From Candidatus Krumholzibacteriota bacterium (GTDB lineage Bacteria > Krumholzibacteriota > Krumholzibacteriia > LZORAL124-64-63), in NCBI GenBank assembly GCA_022711765.1, contig JAKLEB010000001.1, forward strand, positions 974,694 through 1,038,693: a DNA stretch of 64,000 nt. Reading direction: 5' to 3'. Every line of letters starts with the position of its first letter. Within the stretch, counting starts at the first letter, position 1. Shown one piece after another: positions 1-8,511 of the stretch. The notes beneath the pieces are model-generated. The model was not told where the DNA came from. It did no database searches and saw nothing but the letters and a program-made list of their open reading frames with translations. A program made the translations under genes and the position numbers.

Positions 1-2
1 TC

Positions 3-668
3 AACGAGATCGCGGCCATCGCCGAACGGGTCGGCGCGGACGTCTCCCAGATCGCCAAGGCCATGGGCCTCGATCGCCGCATCGGCGGCAAGTTCCTCCA
101 CGCCGGGCTGGGCTACGGCGGCAGTTGCTTCCCGAAGGACACGCACGCTCTCTGCCACATCGCGCGGGAGCACGGCGAGCGCATGTCCATCGTCGAGGCC
201 GCCGTCGCCGTGAACGCCGGCTTGCCGGAACGCGCGATCGCGAAAGCCCGCGACCTGCTCGGCGACTTCGCGGGCAAGACCGTGGCCCTGCTCGGGCTCA
301 GCTTCAAGCCCAACACCGACGACATCCGCTGCGCGGGCAGCCGGCCGATCGCGCGCCGGCTCCTCGACGGCGGGGCCCGGTTGCGCGTGCACGATCCGGT
401 GGCGATGGACAACTACCGTCGCGTGTTTCCCGAGCCGACCTACTGCAAGAGCGCCTACGACGCCTGCGAGGGGGCCGACCTCGCCATCCTGGTCACCGAG
501 TGGAATGAGTACCGGCAGCTCGACTTCGATCACCTCGGCGAGATCATGAAGGCGCGCCGCTTGCTCGATTGCCGCAACGTCTATTCCCGGGAGCTCGTGG
601 CTCCGTTCGGCTTCACATACCGCAGCTTCGGCCGCCCCGAGCTCGCCGACCACGAGGTGAAAGCATGA
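3..668 (+). CDS. UDP-glucose/GDP-mannose dehydrogenase family protein, C-terminal part (5' end outside window)
   Basis: NAD-dependent oxidation of a UDP- or GDP-hexose to the uronic acid, for envelope polysaccharide. The reading frame is open from the first bases of the window, so the NAD-binding N-terminal half is missing; 221 residues remain. The catalytic cysteine motif GYGGSCFPKD is present, followed by the dimerisation helix and the C-terminal UDP-binding domain (ALLGLSFKPNTDDIR). The stop overlaps the ATG of the next gene (ATGA), which implies one operon with the epimerase and aminotransferase that follow. Which sugar nucleotide is used cannot be read from this part. Confidence 0.93.
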   Translation, partial: NEIAAIAERVGADVSQIAKAMGLDRRIGGKFLHAGLGYGGSCFPKDTHALCHIAREHGERMSIVEAAVAVNAGLPERAIAKARDLLGDFAGKTVALLGLSFKPNTDDIRCAGSRPIARRLLDGGARLRVHDPVAMDNYRRVFPEPTYCKSAYDACEGADLAILVTEWNEYRQLDFDHLGEIMKARRLLDCRNVYSRELVAPFGFTYRSFGRPELADHEVKA

Positions 669-1120
669 TCGACGGCGTCCACGTCAAGCAGCTCAAGGTC
701 ATCCCCGACGAGCGCGGCTTCCTCTACGAGATGCTCCGGGCCGACGATCCGTTCTTCCAGCAGTTCGGCCAGTGCTATCTGACCGCGGTCTATCCCGGCG
801 TGGTCAAGGGTTGGCACTGGCACGAGCTGCAGACCGACCACTTCGTCTGCGTCAAGGGGATGGCCAAGGTCGTCCTCTACGACCGCCGGGAGGAATCGCC
901 GACCCACGGCGAGGTCAACCAGTTCTTCATGGGCGAGCGCAATCCGATCCTGGTCGTGATTCCCAAGGGCGTCCTCCATGGCATGAAGGGGATCGGCACC
1001 GAGACGGCGATGATCATCAATCTCCCGACCCATCCCTATCGGCACAGCGAGCCTGACGAGTATCGCGTCGACCCGCACGACAACGATATCCCCTACGCCT
1101 GGGACCAGAAGGATTTCTGA
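665..1120 (+). CDS. RmlC-like sugar-nucleotide epimerase (cupin)
   Basis: A 151-residue protein of the dTDP-4-dehydrorhamnose 3,5-epimerase superfamily, a double-stranded beta-helix. Visible features are the N-terminal DERGFLYEMLR, a central GWHWHELQTDHF and PKGVLHGMKGIGTE. It is shorter than typical RmlC (about 180 residues), so it may be a 3-epimerase or a related sugar isomerase rather than the rhamnose enzyme. The ATG overlaps the stop of the upstream dehydrogenase and an aminotransferase follows 23 bases later. It therefore likely acts on the same nucleotide sugar for surface glycan synthesis. A longer frame open from 569 was rejected because the conserved region starts at this ATG. Confidence 0.85.
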   Translation: MIDGVHVKQLKVIPDERGFLYEMLRADDPFFQQFGQCYLTAVYPGVVKGWHWHELQTDHFVCVKGMAKVVLYDRREESPTHGEVNQFFMGERNPILVVIPKGVLHGMKGIGTETAMIINLPTHPYRHSEPDEYRVDPHDNDIPYAWDQKDF

Positions 1121-1143
1121 GCCCGCACGGCCGAAAGGACCCC

Positions 1144-2283
1144 ATGTCCGACCCCCAGAAGCAGCTCGTCCAGCGCTATGACCTCGTGACGCCGATGCTG
1201 CCGGTCAAGGACCAGATCCTGGCCGACTTCGAGCGGATCCTGATGTCCGGCCAGTACATCCTCGGCGACGAGGTCCGGCTTCTCGAGCGGGAGATGGCCG
1301 AGCAATGCGGGGTGGCCGCCGCGGTCGGCGTGGCCAGCGGCTCGGAGGCTCTGTACCTGGCGCTGGCGATGGCCGGGGTCCGCCCGGGCACGGAGGTGAT
1401 CACGACCCCGTACACCTTCGAGGCGACGATCGAGGCGATCATCATGCTCTACGCGCGACCCGTGCTCGTGGACATCCGGCCGCACGATCTGAACATCGAC
1501 CCGTCCCGGATCGAGGCCGCGATCACGCCGCGTACGCGCGCGATCCTCCCGGTGCACATCTTCGGCGCGCCGGCGGACATGGACCCCATCCAGGAGATCG
1601 CCAAGAGGAACGACCTGCAGGTCATCGTCGACATGGCCCAGGCTTGGGGCACGCTGTACAAGGGGCGTCCGTGCGGCAGCATGGGTCGCATGAGCACCCT
1701 CAGCTTCTACCCGACCAAGAACCTGCCCGGGATCGGTGACGGCGGCCTGATCTTCTGCCGCGAGGCCGAGGACGCCGAGCGCATCCGCCAGCTGCGCGGC
1801 CACAAGGCGCTCTGGATCAACAAGAACCTCTACTGCGGTTGGAACAGCCGCCTCGACGAGGTCCAGGCGATGGTGATCCGCCACCGGCTGGCGCGCTTCC
1901 CCGAAGAGCAGCGCGATCGGGACCGGGTCGCCAAGATCTACGACGACCTGATCCCGAAGGCCAACCGCCTGGCGGTCGAGGACCTGGACCGCGGCACGCA
2001 GGTCACCTACCACCAGTACTGGGTGCGCTGCAAGGCGCGGGACCGCCTGCAGCACCGCCTCGCGAGCGAGGGCATCGACACCGGCATCTACTACGACCCA
2101 CCCTTGCACCATCACCCGTTGATGGAGTACTGTCGCTGCGAAGGCAGCCTGAACCAGGCCGAGGTCGCGGGTCGCGAGGTCCTGACCCTGCCGATCCACG
2201 CTGCCCTCCCCTTCGCCCAGGCAGAACGGATCGGCAAGTTGGTTGCCGAGTTTCTCGTGCGTCAGGAGGAGGCCGTCGACTGA
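1144..2283 (+). CDS. DegT/DnrJ/EryC1/StrS family sugar aminotransferase
   Basis: A PLP-dependent aminotransferase of 379 residues that adds an amino group to a keto-sugar nucleotide. The Schiff-base lysine lies in SFYPTKNLPG (K192), and the fold-type I features GVASGSEALYLAL and VDMAQAWGT are in the expected order. The start is ATG preceded by GAAAGGAC. It is the third gene of the envelope sugar set (dehydrogenase, epimerase, aminotransferase), which suggests an amino-uronic or amino-deoxy sugar. The exact substrate cannot be assigned from sequence alone. Confidence 0.93.
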   Translation: MSDPQKQLVQRYDLVTPMLPVKDQILADFERILMSGQYILGDEVRLLEREMAEQCGVAAAVGVASGSEALYLALAMAGVRPGTEVITTPYTFEATIEAIIMLYARPVLVDIRPHDLNIDPSRIEAAITPRTRAILPVHIFGAPADMDPIQEIAKRNDLQVIVDMAQAWGTLYKGRPCGSMGRMSTLSFYPTKNLPGIGDGGLIFCREAEDAERIRQLRGHKALWINKNLYCGWNSRLDEVQAMVIRHRLARFPEEQRDRDRVAKIYDDLIPKANRLAVEDLDRGTQVTYHQYWVRCKARDRLQHRLASEGIDTGIYYDPPLHHHPLMEYCRCEGSLNQAEVAGREVLTLPIHAALPFAQAERIGKLVAEFLVRQEEAVD

Positions 2284-2322
2284 CGAACGCGGCCGCCTCG
2301 TCCTTCCCGTGGAGGCTTGGTC

Positions 2323-3351
2323 GTGAACGCGAGGGTCGTCAGTTTCGGCTGCCTGAACACCCAGCTCGCCAAGGACCAGACGAACGTCGTCGTGGACCGA
2401 CTGCAGGAAGTCAATCCGCGACTCGCGTGCCGGCTGCAGGTGATCCCGTCGCCGGTGGCGGCGGAGGTCCTCGAGAACGAGTCGTTCCTCGCGGCGAGCA
2501 CGCCCGAGGTCGAGTATCTCGAGACCCAGCTCCTGGCGGGAGACTTCCGTCTCGCGGTCATCCGCGCCCAGGATCTCGTGCTGCCGCTGCGCGACGGCCT
2601 CGCCTACGCCGCCATTCCGCAGCGCGACACGCCGTTCGATGCGTTCCTCACCCGTCAGAACGCCATCATCGACGACATGCCGAACGGATCGCGGATCGGC
2701 GTGCTGAACCTGCGCTCGCGGACCCAGATGCAGGCGTTGTGGCCGCACCTCGAGTTCCGGCTCCTGCGGGGAGGCGTCCAGGCGGCGCTCGAGGCCCTGC
2801 TGCGGCGCTGCGAGCTCGACGGCCTGATCGCGCCGGCGGCCGTGGCCGAGCATCTCGGGCTGCAGGGCGTCGTCGCCGAGATCTTCAATCCGGAGCTGAT
2901 CCTGCCGAGCGGCGGCCAGGGCATCCTGGTCGTCCTGGGCCGCGCGGAAGACGCCGAGATCCGCGAGCTCCTGGCACCCTTGCACAGCGACGCGACGCAG
3001 TACGAGATGGAGGCCGAACACGCGTTCCTGCAGAGGTTCGCCAGCGATCTCGAGCTGCCCGTCGGCGTGCTCGCCCGCTGCACCGGCAACCGACTCGTCG
3101 TCACCGGCGCGGTCGGCTCCTCGCACGCCGCGACGGTGGCCTGGCAGCAGCGGGAGGGGCCGGCCGAGCAGGCGGCGGTCCTGGGCACGGCGCTCGCCGA
3201 GGACATCCTCAGCAGCGACGAAGCGTTGATCGGTCTGCTGGAAGCCGAGTTCCCCGAGGGGCTGCCGGCGGACGAGGACGAGTTCGAGATCGATCCTGAC
3301 CTGGCCACGCTCCAGGAATTCCCCGAGCTGGACGACGATCGCGACGGATGA
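2323..3351 (+). CDS. Hydroxymethylbilane synthase (HemC) homologue lacking catalytic residues
   Basis: A 342-residue protein that aligns end to end with porphobilinogen deaminase: QLLAGDFRLAVIRAQD corresponds to the usual ADIAVHSMKD, DTPFDAF to EDPRDAF, LRSRTQ to LRRQCQ, RLLRGG to RSLRGN, and LPSGGQG to LPAVGQG. Asp84 and Arg131 of the family are kept. Lys83 is Gln, Arg132 is Ser, and the dipyrromethane-binding cysteine (GGCQVPIG) is replaced by SDLELPVG, with no Cys nearby. It should therefore not make hydroxymethylbilane by the known mechanism. An acidic tail of about 35 residues (DEDEFEIDPD) is extra. GTG at 2323 was chosen because GGAGG at 2311-2315 sits 7 bases upstream; a TTG at 2317 is too close to it. 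The stop abuts the convergent pyrD stop. The function is unknown. Confidence 0.75.
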   Translation: MNARVVSFGCLNTQLAKDQTNVVVDRLQEVNPRLACRLQVIPSPVAAEVLENESFLAASTPEVEYLETQLLAGDFRLAVIRAQDLVLPLRDGLAYAAIPQRDTPFDAFLTRQNAIIDDMPNGSRIGVLNLRSRTQMQALWPHLEFRLLRGGVQAALEALLRRCELDGLIAPAAVAEHLGLQGVVAEIFNPELILPSGGQGILVVLGRAEDAEIRELLAPLHSDATQYEMEAEHAFLQRFASDLELPVGVLARCTGNRLVVTGAVGSSHAATVAWQQREGPAEQAAVLGTALAEDILSSDEALIGLLEAEFPEGLPADEDEFEIDPDLATLQEFPELDDDRDG

Positions 3352-4266
3352 TCAGCGCCGCAGCTCGGCGGCCAGGCGCGCCGCGGCGAACGGATCGCGC
3401 ATCTGGGCCGTCCCCACCTGGACCGCGACGCAGCCGAGGGCGAAGAACTTGAGCGCATCGCGCGCGTCGACGATCCCGCCCACCCCCACGACCGGCACGC
3501 CGACCTCGCGGACGATCTCGTCGACCTTCGCGAGAGCGATCGGCTGGATCGCGAGCCCCGAGTAGCCGCCGAACCGGCGGGGCAGGACAGGCCGACCGCT
3601 CGCCGTGTCCACGTCGAGCCCGACCACGGTGTTGATGGCCGCGACCGCGTCGCAGCCGGCCTGGGCCGCGGCGGCGGCCAGCGGGGCGATCTGCGCGACA
3701 TTGGGCGTGAGCTTGGCGACGAGGATGCGATCCGGGAGGTGCGGTCGCGCCGCCGCGACGCAGGCCGCGACCGTGGCGGGATCGCTGCCGAAATCGTGAC
3801 CGCCCTCGGCCACGTTGGGGCAGCTCAGGTTCAACTCCACGCCGTGCCAGTGCCGGAGGCCGCGGCCGACCTCGTAGAGTCGCGCCGCCATCGTGCCGAA
3901 CTCCGCCGGCCGGGTCGCGGCCAGGCTCACCACGTTGGGCACGCCACGGGCTTCCAGCTCCGGCAGCACGTCGCGCAGGAACGCGGCGAAGCCGACGTTC
4001 TCGAGACCGATGCTGTTGATGGCGCCGAACGGCAGCTCGACCAGGCGTGGCATCGGGTTTCCCGGCCGGGGCTGCGGCGTGACCGTCTTGGTCACCACGG
4101 CGCCGATCCCCTCGTACGGCGTCGCGAGGTCCGGGGCAGCGATGTCGTGGCCGTGCAACCCGTAGCCGAAGCAGCCGGACGCGGTCCAGATCCGGCCGGG
4201 CAGGGTGCGCGGGCCGAGCGCGAACGGCGCGCAGGGATCGAGACGCCACCAGCCTGGTCGATTCAT
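3352..4266 (-). CDS. pyrD: Dihydroorotate dehydrogenase, class 1B catalytic subunit
   Basis: Oxidises dihydroorotate to orotate in pyrimidine synthesis, using FMN. The 304-residue protein has the class 1 active-site cysteine in ELNLSCPN (C149), which is a serine in class 2 enzymes. It also has the phosphate-binding GVPVVGVGGI and a C-terminal VQVGTAQM. The adjacent pyrK electron-transfer subunit makes it class 1B, passing electrons to NAD+. The ATG overlaps the pyrK stop (ATGA), and it is the last gene of the pyr operon, meeting the HemC-like gene tail to tail with no spacer. Confidence 0.96.
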   Translation of the reverse strand: MNRPGWWRLDPCAPFALGPRTLPGRIWTASGCFGYGLHGHDIAAPDLATPYEGIGAVVTKTVTPQPRPGNPMPRLVELPFGAINSIGLENVGFAAFLRDVLPELEARGVPNVVSLAATRPAEFGTMAARLYEVGRGLRHWHGVELNLSCPNVAEGGHDFGSDPATVAACVAAARPHLPDRILVAKLTPNVAQIAPLAAAAAQAGCDAVAAINTVVGLDVDTASGRPVLPRRFGGYSGLAIQPIALAKVDEIVREVGVPVVGVGGIVDARDALKFFALGCVAVQVGTAQMRDPFAAARLAAELRR

Positions 4267-5126
4267 GCGGGTCCTCCGGCAGCCGCGTGGCCGAAGCGGT
4301 CCCAGTCGATCAGGGCGGCATCGAAGACGGGGCCTTCGGTGCAGCTCGTCGCATGGCGCCAGCCCGGCGGCCCCGGATCGCGCACGGGGACCACGCAGCC
4401 CTTGCACACGCCGTAGCCGCAGCCCATGTGCTCCTCGAGCGACACCCGACAGGGCCAGCCGCGCTCGCGCGCCAGCCGCGCCGCGGCTCGCAGCAGCGGG
4501 GTCGGCCCGCAGGCCAGGACGAGTCGCGGCGTCGCGTCGCCGGGCTCGCCGACGCACGCGAGCGCGAGCTCGGTGACCAGCCCGTGAAAGACCGATCGCG
4601 CCGCCGCGCCGTCCAGACGATCCACGCTCACCTGCCACGGCGGCGGCACCAGGTCCCAGGGCACGTCGTCCAGGTCGCGTCCGCCGAAGCAGGCGAGGTC
4701 GGCCGGACGACGGTACCTGGCGAACCAGGCGTAGAGCGGCGGCAGGCCGACACCGCCGGCCAGGATCAGGACGGGAGGCGTCGCAGCCGCCGGAGCCGGG
4801 AACGGCTGGCCGAGCGGCGCCAGGCATTCCACCGCGGCCCCCGGCGCCAGACCGGCCATCAAAGACGTCCCGCGCCCGATCGCGCGATAGAGGAAGGAGA
4901 TCGTCCGGCCCGCCGTCGCGAGGATGCTGAAGGGGCGGCGGAACACGAGCCGCGCGGGACCGGTCAGGTTGAGCATTGCGAACTGGCCAGGCAGGAAGTC
5001 GATCGCGCGCGGGAGCTCGACGTCGAGCACCCGCAGCCCCTGCGAGACCGGACCGTTGGCGACGACGCGACCCGCGAGATCCCAGGTCGCGGCCGGTGGT
5101 CGCGGTGCGGCGCCTAGAGGTCCCAC
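4263..5126 (-). CDS. pyrK: Dihydroorotate dehydrogenase electron-transfer subunit
   Basis: FAD- and [2Fe-2S]-containing partner of PyrD (class 1B) that links orotate formation to NAD+. The 287-residue protein shows an FAD-binding barrel (FLPGQFAMLNL, RRPFSIL), an NAD-binding region (LILAGGVGLPP, LVLACGPTPLL) and a C-terminal cluster motif, CGYGVCKGC plus a later SC, giving the four cysteine ligands. No ATG fits. The GTG at 5126 lies inside the end of the upstream lipoprotein gene (13-base overlap) and leaves a normal family length. Expression is probably coupled to both neighbours. Confidence 0.93.
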   Translation of the reverse strand: MGPLGAAPRPPAATWDLAGRVVANGPVSQGLRVLDVELPRAIDFLPGQFAMLNLTGPARLVFRRPFSILATAGRTISFLYRAIGRGTSLMAGLAPGAAVECLAPLGQPFPAPAAATPPVLILAGGVGLPPLYAWFARYRRPADLACFGGRDLDDVPWDLVPPPWQVSVDRLDGAAARSVFHGLVTELALACVGEPGDATPRLVLACGPTPLLRAAARLARERGWPCRVSLEEHMGCGYGVCKGCVVPVRDPGPPGWRHATSCTEGPVFDAALIDWDRFGHAAAGGPA

Positions 5127-7075
5127 CGTTTCGGCTTCTCCTTCTGCGGCGGTTCGGTCGGCTCGCGCTCGACGCTCGCCGAGTCCACGGGCGCCGGCGC
5201 AGTGCGCGGTACGGTCTGGCTGTCGGCCGGCGCCGGCACGATCGCCGGCGGAACGAGGCTGTCGGCCGGCGCCGGAACGATCGACCGCGAACTGAGGCTG
5301 TCGACCGGCGCGCCCTGGACGCTGCCGGGCGGGACGGATCGCGCCGGTGGTTCCCGGAAACCGAGCGTCTCGGCGGGGGCCGCCTGCGGCGTAACGGCGT
5401 TCCGGACGTCCTGTCGGGCCTGGGCCAGATCCCGCCGGCGGAGTTCGAGTGCCTCGACGGCCGCCGCAGGCGGCGAGTAGCGGAGATTGGGCCGTCGCTG
5501 CAGGTACACGAGCTGGCGGCGCAGGCCGAGGGCGCCGCCGCCGTCCATGGCGGCCGCCAGCTCGCCGCCGGCCGCGGCGAGCGCGCTGTCCCGGCCGGCC
5601 GCGCGCATCGCGGCCTCCTCCTGCGCCAGCAGGAACTCGAGCAGGTCCGCATCGACCCCCGCCGACACCTGATACGCCTGGGGCGATCCGGGATACCGCG
5701 CCTTCAGCTCGTCCCGGTAGATCGACGCCGAATCCGGGTGCCCGAGGTACTGATCCTGGACCAGCATCGCCCCGTAGAGCGCGCGGGACGCCACCGTGCT
5801 GTCCGCGGCCGTATCGGCCGCGACCGCGGCATACAGCTCGAACGCCGCGCGCGGGCGATCGAAGCCGAAGAGCAACGCGTTGGCCTGCGACAGGCGCAGC
5901 CGGGCGGCGCGGTCCGGCTGGGCGTCCGGCAGCTGGCCCGCGGCCGCGAGGTAGTCCCTGATCGTGTCGAGCAAGAGCCGGGTGCCGTCGGGGTCCTCGA
6001 GGAGCTCTCCGCCGGGGATCGCCTCCTGGAAGTAATCCCGCGCCTTCTCCAGATCCTCGATCTCGAGGCTGCCACCGGACAGATAGGAGTAGCCCAGCAT
6101 GTCCGCCCTGACCGGCTTGACGTCGCGGCTGAGCTGTTCCGCGGGCATGTTCTCGAGCATCGCCTGGGCGCTGCCGACGTCCTCGCGGGCGATGAGATTC
6201 TCGGCCTCGACCAGCACGACGTCGCCCTGCTTGCTGTAGATCTCGGCCTCGGTCTTCAATTCCGGCAGCATCGCCTCGACTCTCGCCTGATCGCCTGTCC
6301 GCACCAGGCACCGGGCCAGCAGCAACCGGGCGCGGAAGACCCGGTCGGCGAGAGCCGAACCGGCGATGATGCGCTCGAGAACAGGGATCGCCTCGTCGAA
6401 CCGGTCCAGTTCCCACAGCGATTCGGCCAGGCGCTGGCTGCTGTCGTCCCAGTCCTCGGCGTCGGGGTGCCGATCCAGAAAGAGCCGGAACGCCGCGACG
6501 GCTTCTTCCCAGTCCCGCAGAGCATAGGCGCTGTCGCCGCTCGCGCGGAGAGCTTCGGACTGGAATCGGCTCTCGGGGAACTGGCGCTCCAGGGTATCGA
6601 GCAGGTCCTGGCTGCGTTCCGCGTCGCCGAGCATGAGGTAATTGACGGCCTGCACGTACAGGCCCTCCTCGGTGAACGGGGACTGCGGGAAGTTGACGAA
6701 CAGGAGGTCCAGCTTGCGGATCGCCATGCGGTAGCTGCCCAGCCGGTGATACGCCTTGCCCTGTACGAACAAGGCGTCGTCCGTCAGCGAGTGCCCCGGG
6801 TACTCGTCGAGGATCTTCTGGGCCTTGGCGATCGCGCGCTGGTAGTTCTGCTTCTGCGCGGTGGTGGCGCGCTCGACGTCCTCGCCCTTCTCGAGCGCGT
6901 CCTCGCGGGCGCGCTCGGCGTCAGCGAAGGCCTTCTGGGCGTTGTAGAACGTATTGTATTTCGCGCAGCCGCCCGTCACCAGCAGACCGGTCGCGACCAC
7001 GACCGCTACCCGCGCCCAACGGCGCCGGCGCGGCCACGGCCGCGATTCCCCGCCGCGACGATCCGAGAGGTTCAA
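5114..7075 (-). CDS. TPR-repeat lipoprotein inside the pyr operon
   Basis: A 653-residue predicted outer-membrane or periplasmic lipoprotein. A basic N-terminus (PRRRRW) and hydrophobic stretch lead into the lipobox LLVTGGC. Roughly residues 60-480 are helical tetratricopeptide-like repeats (ALFVQGKAYHRLGSYRMAI, GDSAYALRDWEEAVAAFR), resembling BamD/YbgF-type scaffolds. The C-terminus carries four 13-residue proline-rich repeats (APADS type). The start is a TTG at 7075; GTG or ATG choices would cut into the signal peptide. It lies between pyrC and pyrK with a 13-base overlap into pyrK, so it is co-transcribed with enzymes it has no known link to. No specific function is assigned. Confidence 0.85.
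   Translation of the reverse strand: MNLSDRRGGESRPWPRRRRWARVAVVVATGLLVTGGCAKYNTFYNAQKAFADAERAREDALEKGEDVERATTAQKQNYQRAIAKAQKILDEYPGHSLTDDALFVQGKAYHRLGSYRMAIRKLDLLFVNFPQSPFTEEGLYVQAVNYLMLGDAERSQDLLDTLERQFPESRFQSEALRASGDSAYALRDWEEAVAAFRLFLDRHPDAEDWDDSSQRLAESLWELDRFDEAIPVLERIIAGSALADRVFRARLLLARCLVRTGDQARVEAMLPELKTEAEIYSKQGDVVLVEAENLIAREDVGSAQAMLENMPAEQLSRDVKPVRADMLGYSYLSGGSLEIEDLEKARDYFQEAIPGGELLEDPDGTRLLLDTIRDYLAAAGQLPDAQPDRAARLRLSQANALLFGFDRPRAAFELYAAVAADTAADSTVASRALYGAMLVQDQYLGHPDSASIYRDELKARYPGSPQAYQVSAGVDADLLEFLLAQEEAAMRAAGRDSALAAAGGELAAAMDGGGALGLRRQLVYLQRRPNLRYSPPAAAVEALELRRRDLAQARQDVRNAVTPQAAPAETLGFREPPARSVPPGSVQGAPVDSLSSRSIVPAPADSLVPPAIVPAPADSQTVPRTAPAPVDSASVEREPTEPPQKEKPKRWDL
5156..5311 (-). 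repeat. Four tandem 39-bp (13-codon) repeats
   Basis: Four consecutive 39-bp units encode APVDSLSSRSIVP, APADSLVPPAIVP, APADSQTVPRTAP and APVDSASVEREPT in the tail of the TPR lipoprotein. The period is exact: the DS codons recur every 39 bases. The low-complexity proline/alanine content suggests a flexible, cell-wall-spanning or periplasmic linker. Copy number may vary between strains. Confidence 0.85.
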
Positions 7076-7168
7076 GACACGCTGCCTTTCCGCCCACAGG
7101 ATTCAGGGGGTTCCTGCAGCGTCGTGTGCTCCGGTCCAACCCGGGTGCGGCTCCGTGGTTCCCGGAGC

Positions 7169-8491
7169 CTACCCAAGGCTAGGCTCCTCCTGGTGCCAGG
7201 TCAACCGGCCGCGCAGGAAGGTCGCCACGACCTGACCCTTCAACGTCTCGCCGAGGAACGCGGAATTGCGGCTGCGCGAGCGCAGACTGGCGGGCGTGAC
7301 GACCCATTCCCGGTCGGTCGCGAGCAGCACGAAGTCGGCCTCGCCTCCCTCCTCGAGCCGGCCGAGCGGCAAGCCGAGGACGGCCGCCGGGCGCTCGGTG
7401 AAGCACTGGATGAGCCGGCCGAGATCGAGCTTGCCGCCCTCGACGAGGTAGGTGACCCCGACCGCGAAGGCCGTCTCGAGCCCGATCACGCCGAACGGCG
7501 CCTGGTCGAACTGCAGTTCCTTCTCGGTCGCGGTGTGCGGCGCGTGGTCGGTCGCGATGCAATCGATCGTCCCATCGGCCAGGCCGTCGGCGACGGCCGC
7601 CACGTCCTCGGGTTCGCGGAGCGGCGGGTTCATCTTGAAGAGCGGCGAGTAGTCGCGGCAGCGGCTGTGCTCGAGGCTGAAATGGTGCGGCGTGGCCTCC
7701 GCGGTGACCCGGACGCCCTCGGCCTTGGCGCGCCTGATGATCGCCACGGACCCGCGGGTCGACACGTGCGCCACGTGCAGGTGCGCGCCGCCGGCGCGCG
7801 CGAGCTCGATATCGCGGAACGTCGCCGCATCTTCGCTCGCCCGCGCCATGCCAGGAAGTCCCAGCCGCGTCGACCAGTAGCCGGCGTGCATGCAGCCGTC
7901 GCCGACGATGGTGAGGTCCTCGGCGTGGGTCATGATCGGCACGCCGAGCAACCGCGCGTACTTGAGCGCATTGCTCATGAGCTTGCCGCTCGCCACCGGC
8001 GAGCCGTCGTCCGTGAAGGCGACCGCGCCGGCCTCGGCCATCGCGCCCAGTTCGGCCAGGGTCTCGCCCTTGCGGCCGACCGAGATCGCGCCGGTGGGCA
8101 GCACCCGGCAGAGCCCGGACTCGACGCCGCGGTCGATCACGTAGCGCACCATGCCGGCGTTGTCGATCGGCGGGTCGGTGTTGGGCATCGTCACGACGGT
8201 CGTGAATCCGCCCGCCGCCGCCGCGCGGCTGCCGCTCGCGACGGTCTCCTTCTCCTCCTGGCCAGGTTCCCGGAAATGCACGTGCGTGTCGACGAAGCCC
8301 GGCGCCAGGACGAGCCCATCGGCGGCGAGGGCCGGCACGCCCTCCACCGTGGGCGTGCCGGCGCCGATGCTCTCGACCCGCCCCTTCTTCACGTGCAGGA
8401 ACCCCTTGCGCGCGCCGATCTTGCCGCCCTGGGCGAGCTTGACGCCCGTCACGAGGTACTCGGCGGGGATGCGCTGCCAGCTCCACTCCAT
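7169..8491 (-). CDS. pyrC: Dihydroorotase, class I
   Basis: Closes carbamoyl-aspartate to dihydroorotate with zinc. The 440-residue protein has the metal-binding DTHVHFREPG, the class I aspartate motif FTDDGSPV, MTHAEDL, LHVAHVST and the catalytic ATDHAPHT. The length is normal for the family. The ATG is preceded by GGAGA at 8 bases. It follows pyrB by 20 bases and precedes the lipoprotein gene by 93 bases, which hold only a weak GGCTCC/GGAGCC hairpin. In some bacteria class I DHOase associates with aspartate transcarbamoylase, and the order here (pyrB-pyrC) would allow that. Confidence 0.96.
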   Translation of the reverse strand: MEWSWQRIPAEYLVTGVKLAQGGKIGARKGFLHVKKGRVESIGAGTPTVEGVPALAADGLVLAPGFVDTHVHFREPGQEEKETVASGSRAAAAGGFTTVVTMPNTDPPIDNAGMVRYVIDRGVESGLCRVLPTGAISVGRKGETLAELGAMAEAGAVAFTDDGSPVASGKLMSNALKYARLLGVPIMTHAEDLTIVGDGCMHAGYWSTRLGLPGMARASEDAATFRDIELARAGGAHLHVAHVSTRGSVAIIRRAKAEGVRVTAEATPHHFSLEHSRCRDYSPLFKMNPPLREPEDVAAVADGLADGTIDCIATDHAPHTATEKELQFDQAPFGVIGLETAFAVGVTYLVEGGKLDLGRLIQCFTERPAAVLGLPLGRLEEGGEADFVLLATDREWVVTPASLRSRSRNSAFLGETLKGQVVATFLRGRLTWHQEEPSLG

Positions 8492-8511
8492 CGTCGCGTC
8501 TCCTCGTCTCG

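Noticed and set aside
7076..7168. A terminator between pyrC and the lipoprotein gene
   Set aside because: The GGCTCC/GGAGCC pairing is short with a 9-base loop and has no T-run, and the downstream gene appears to be in the same operon.
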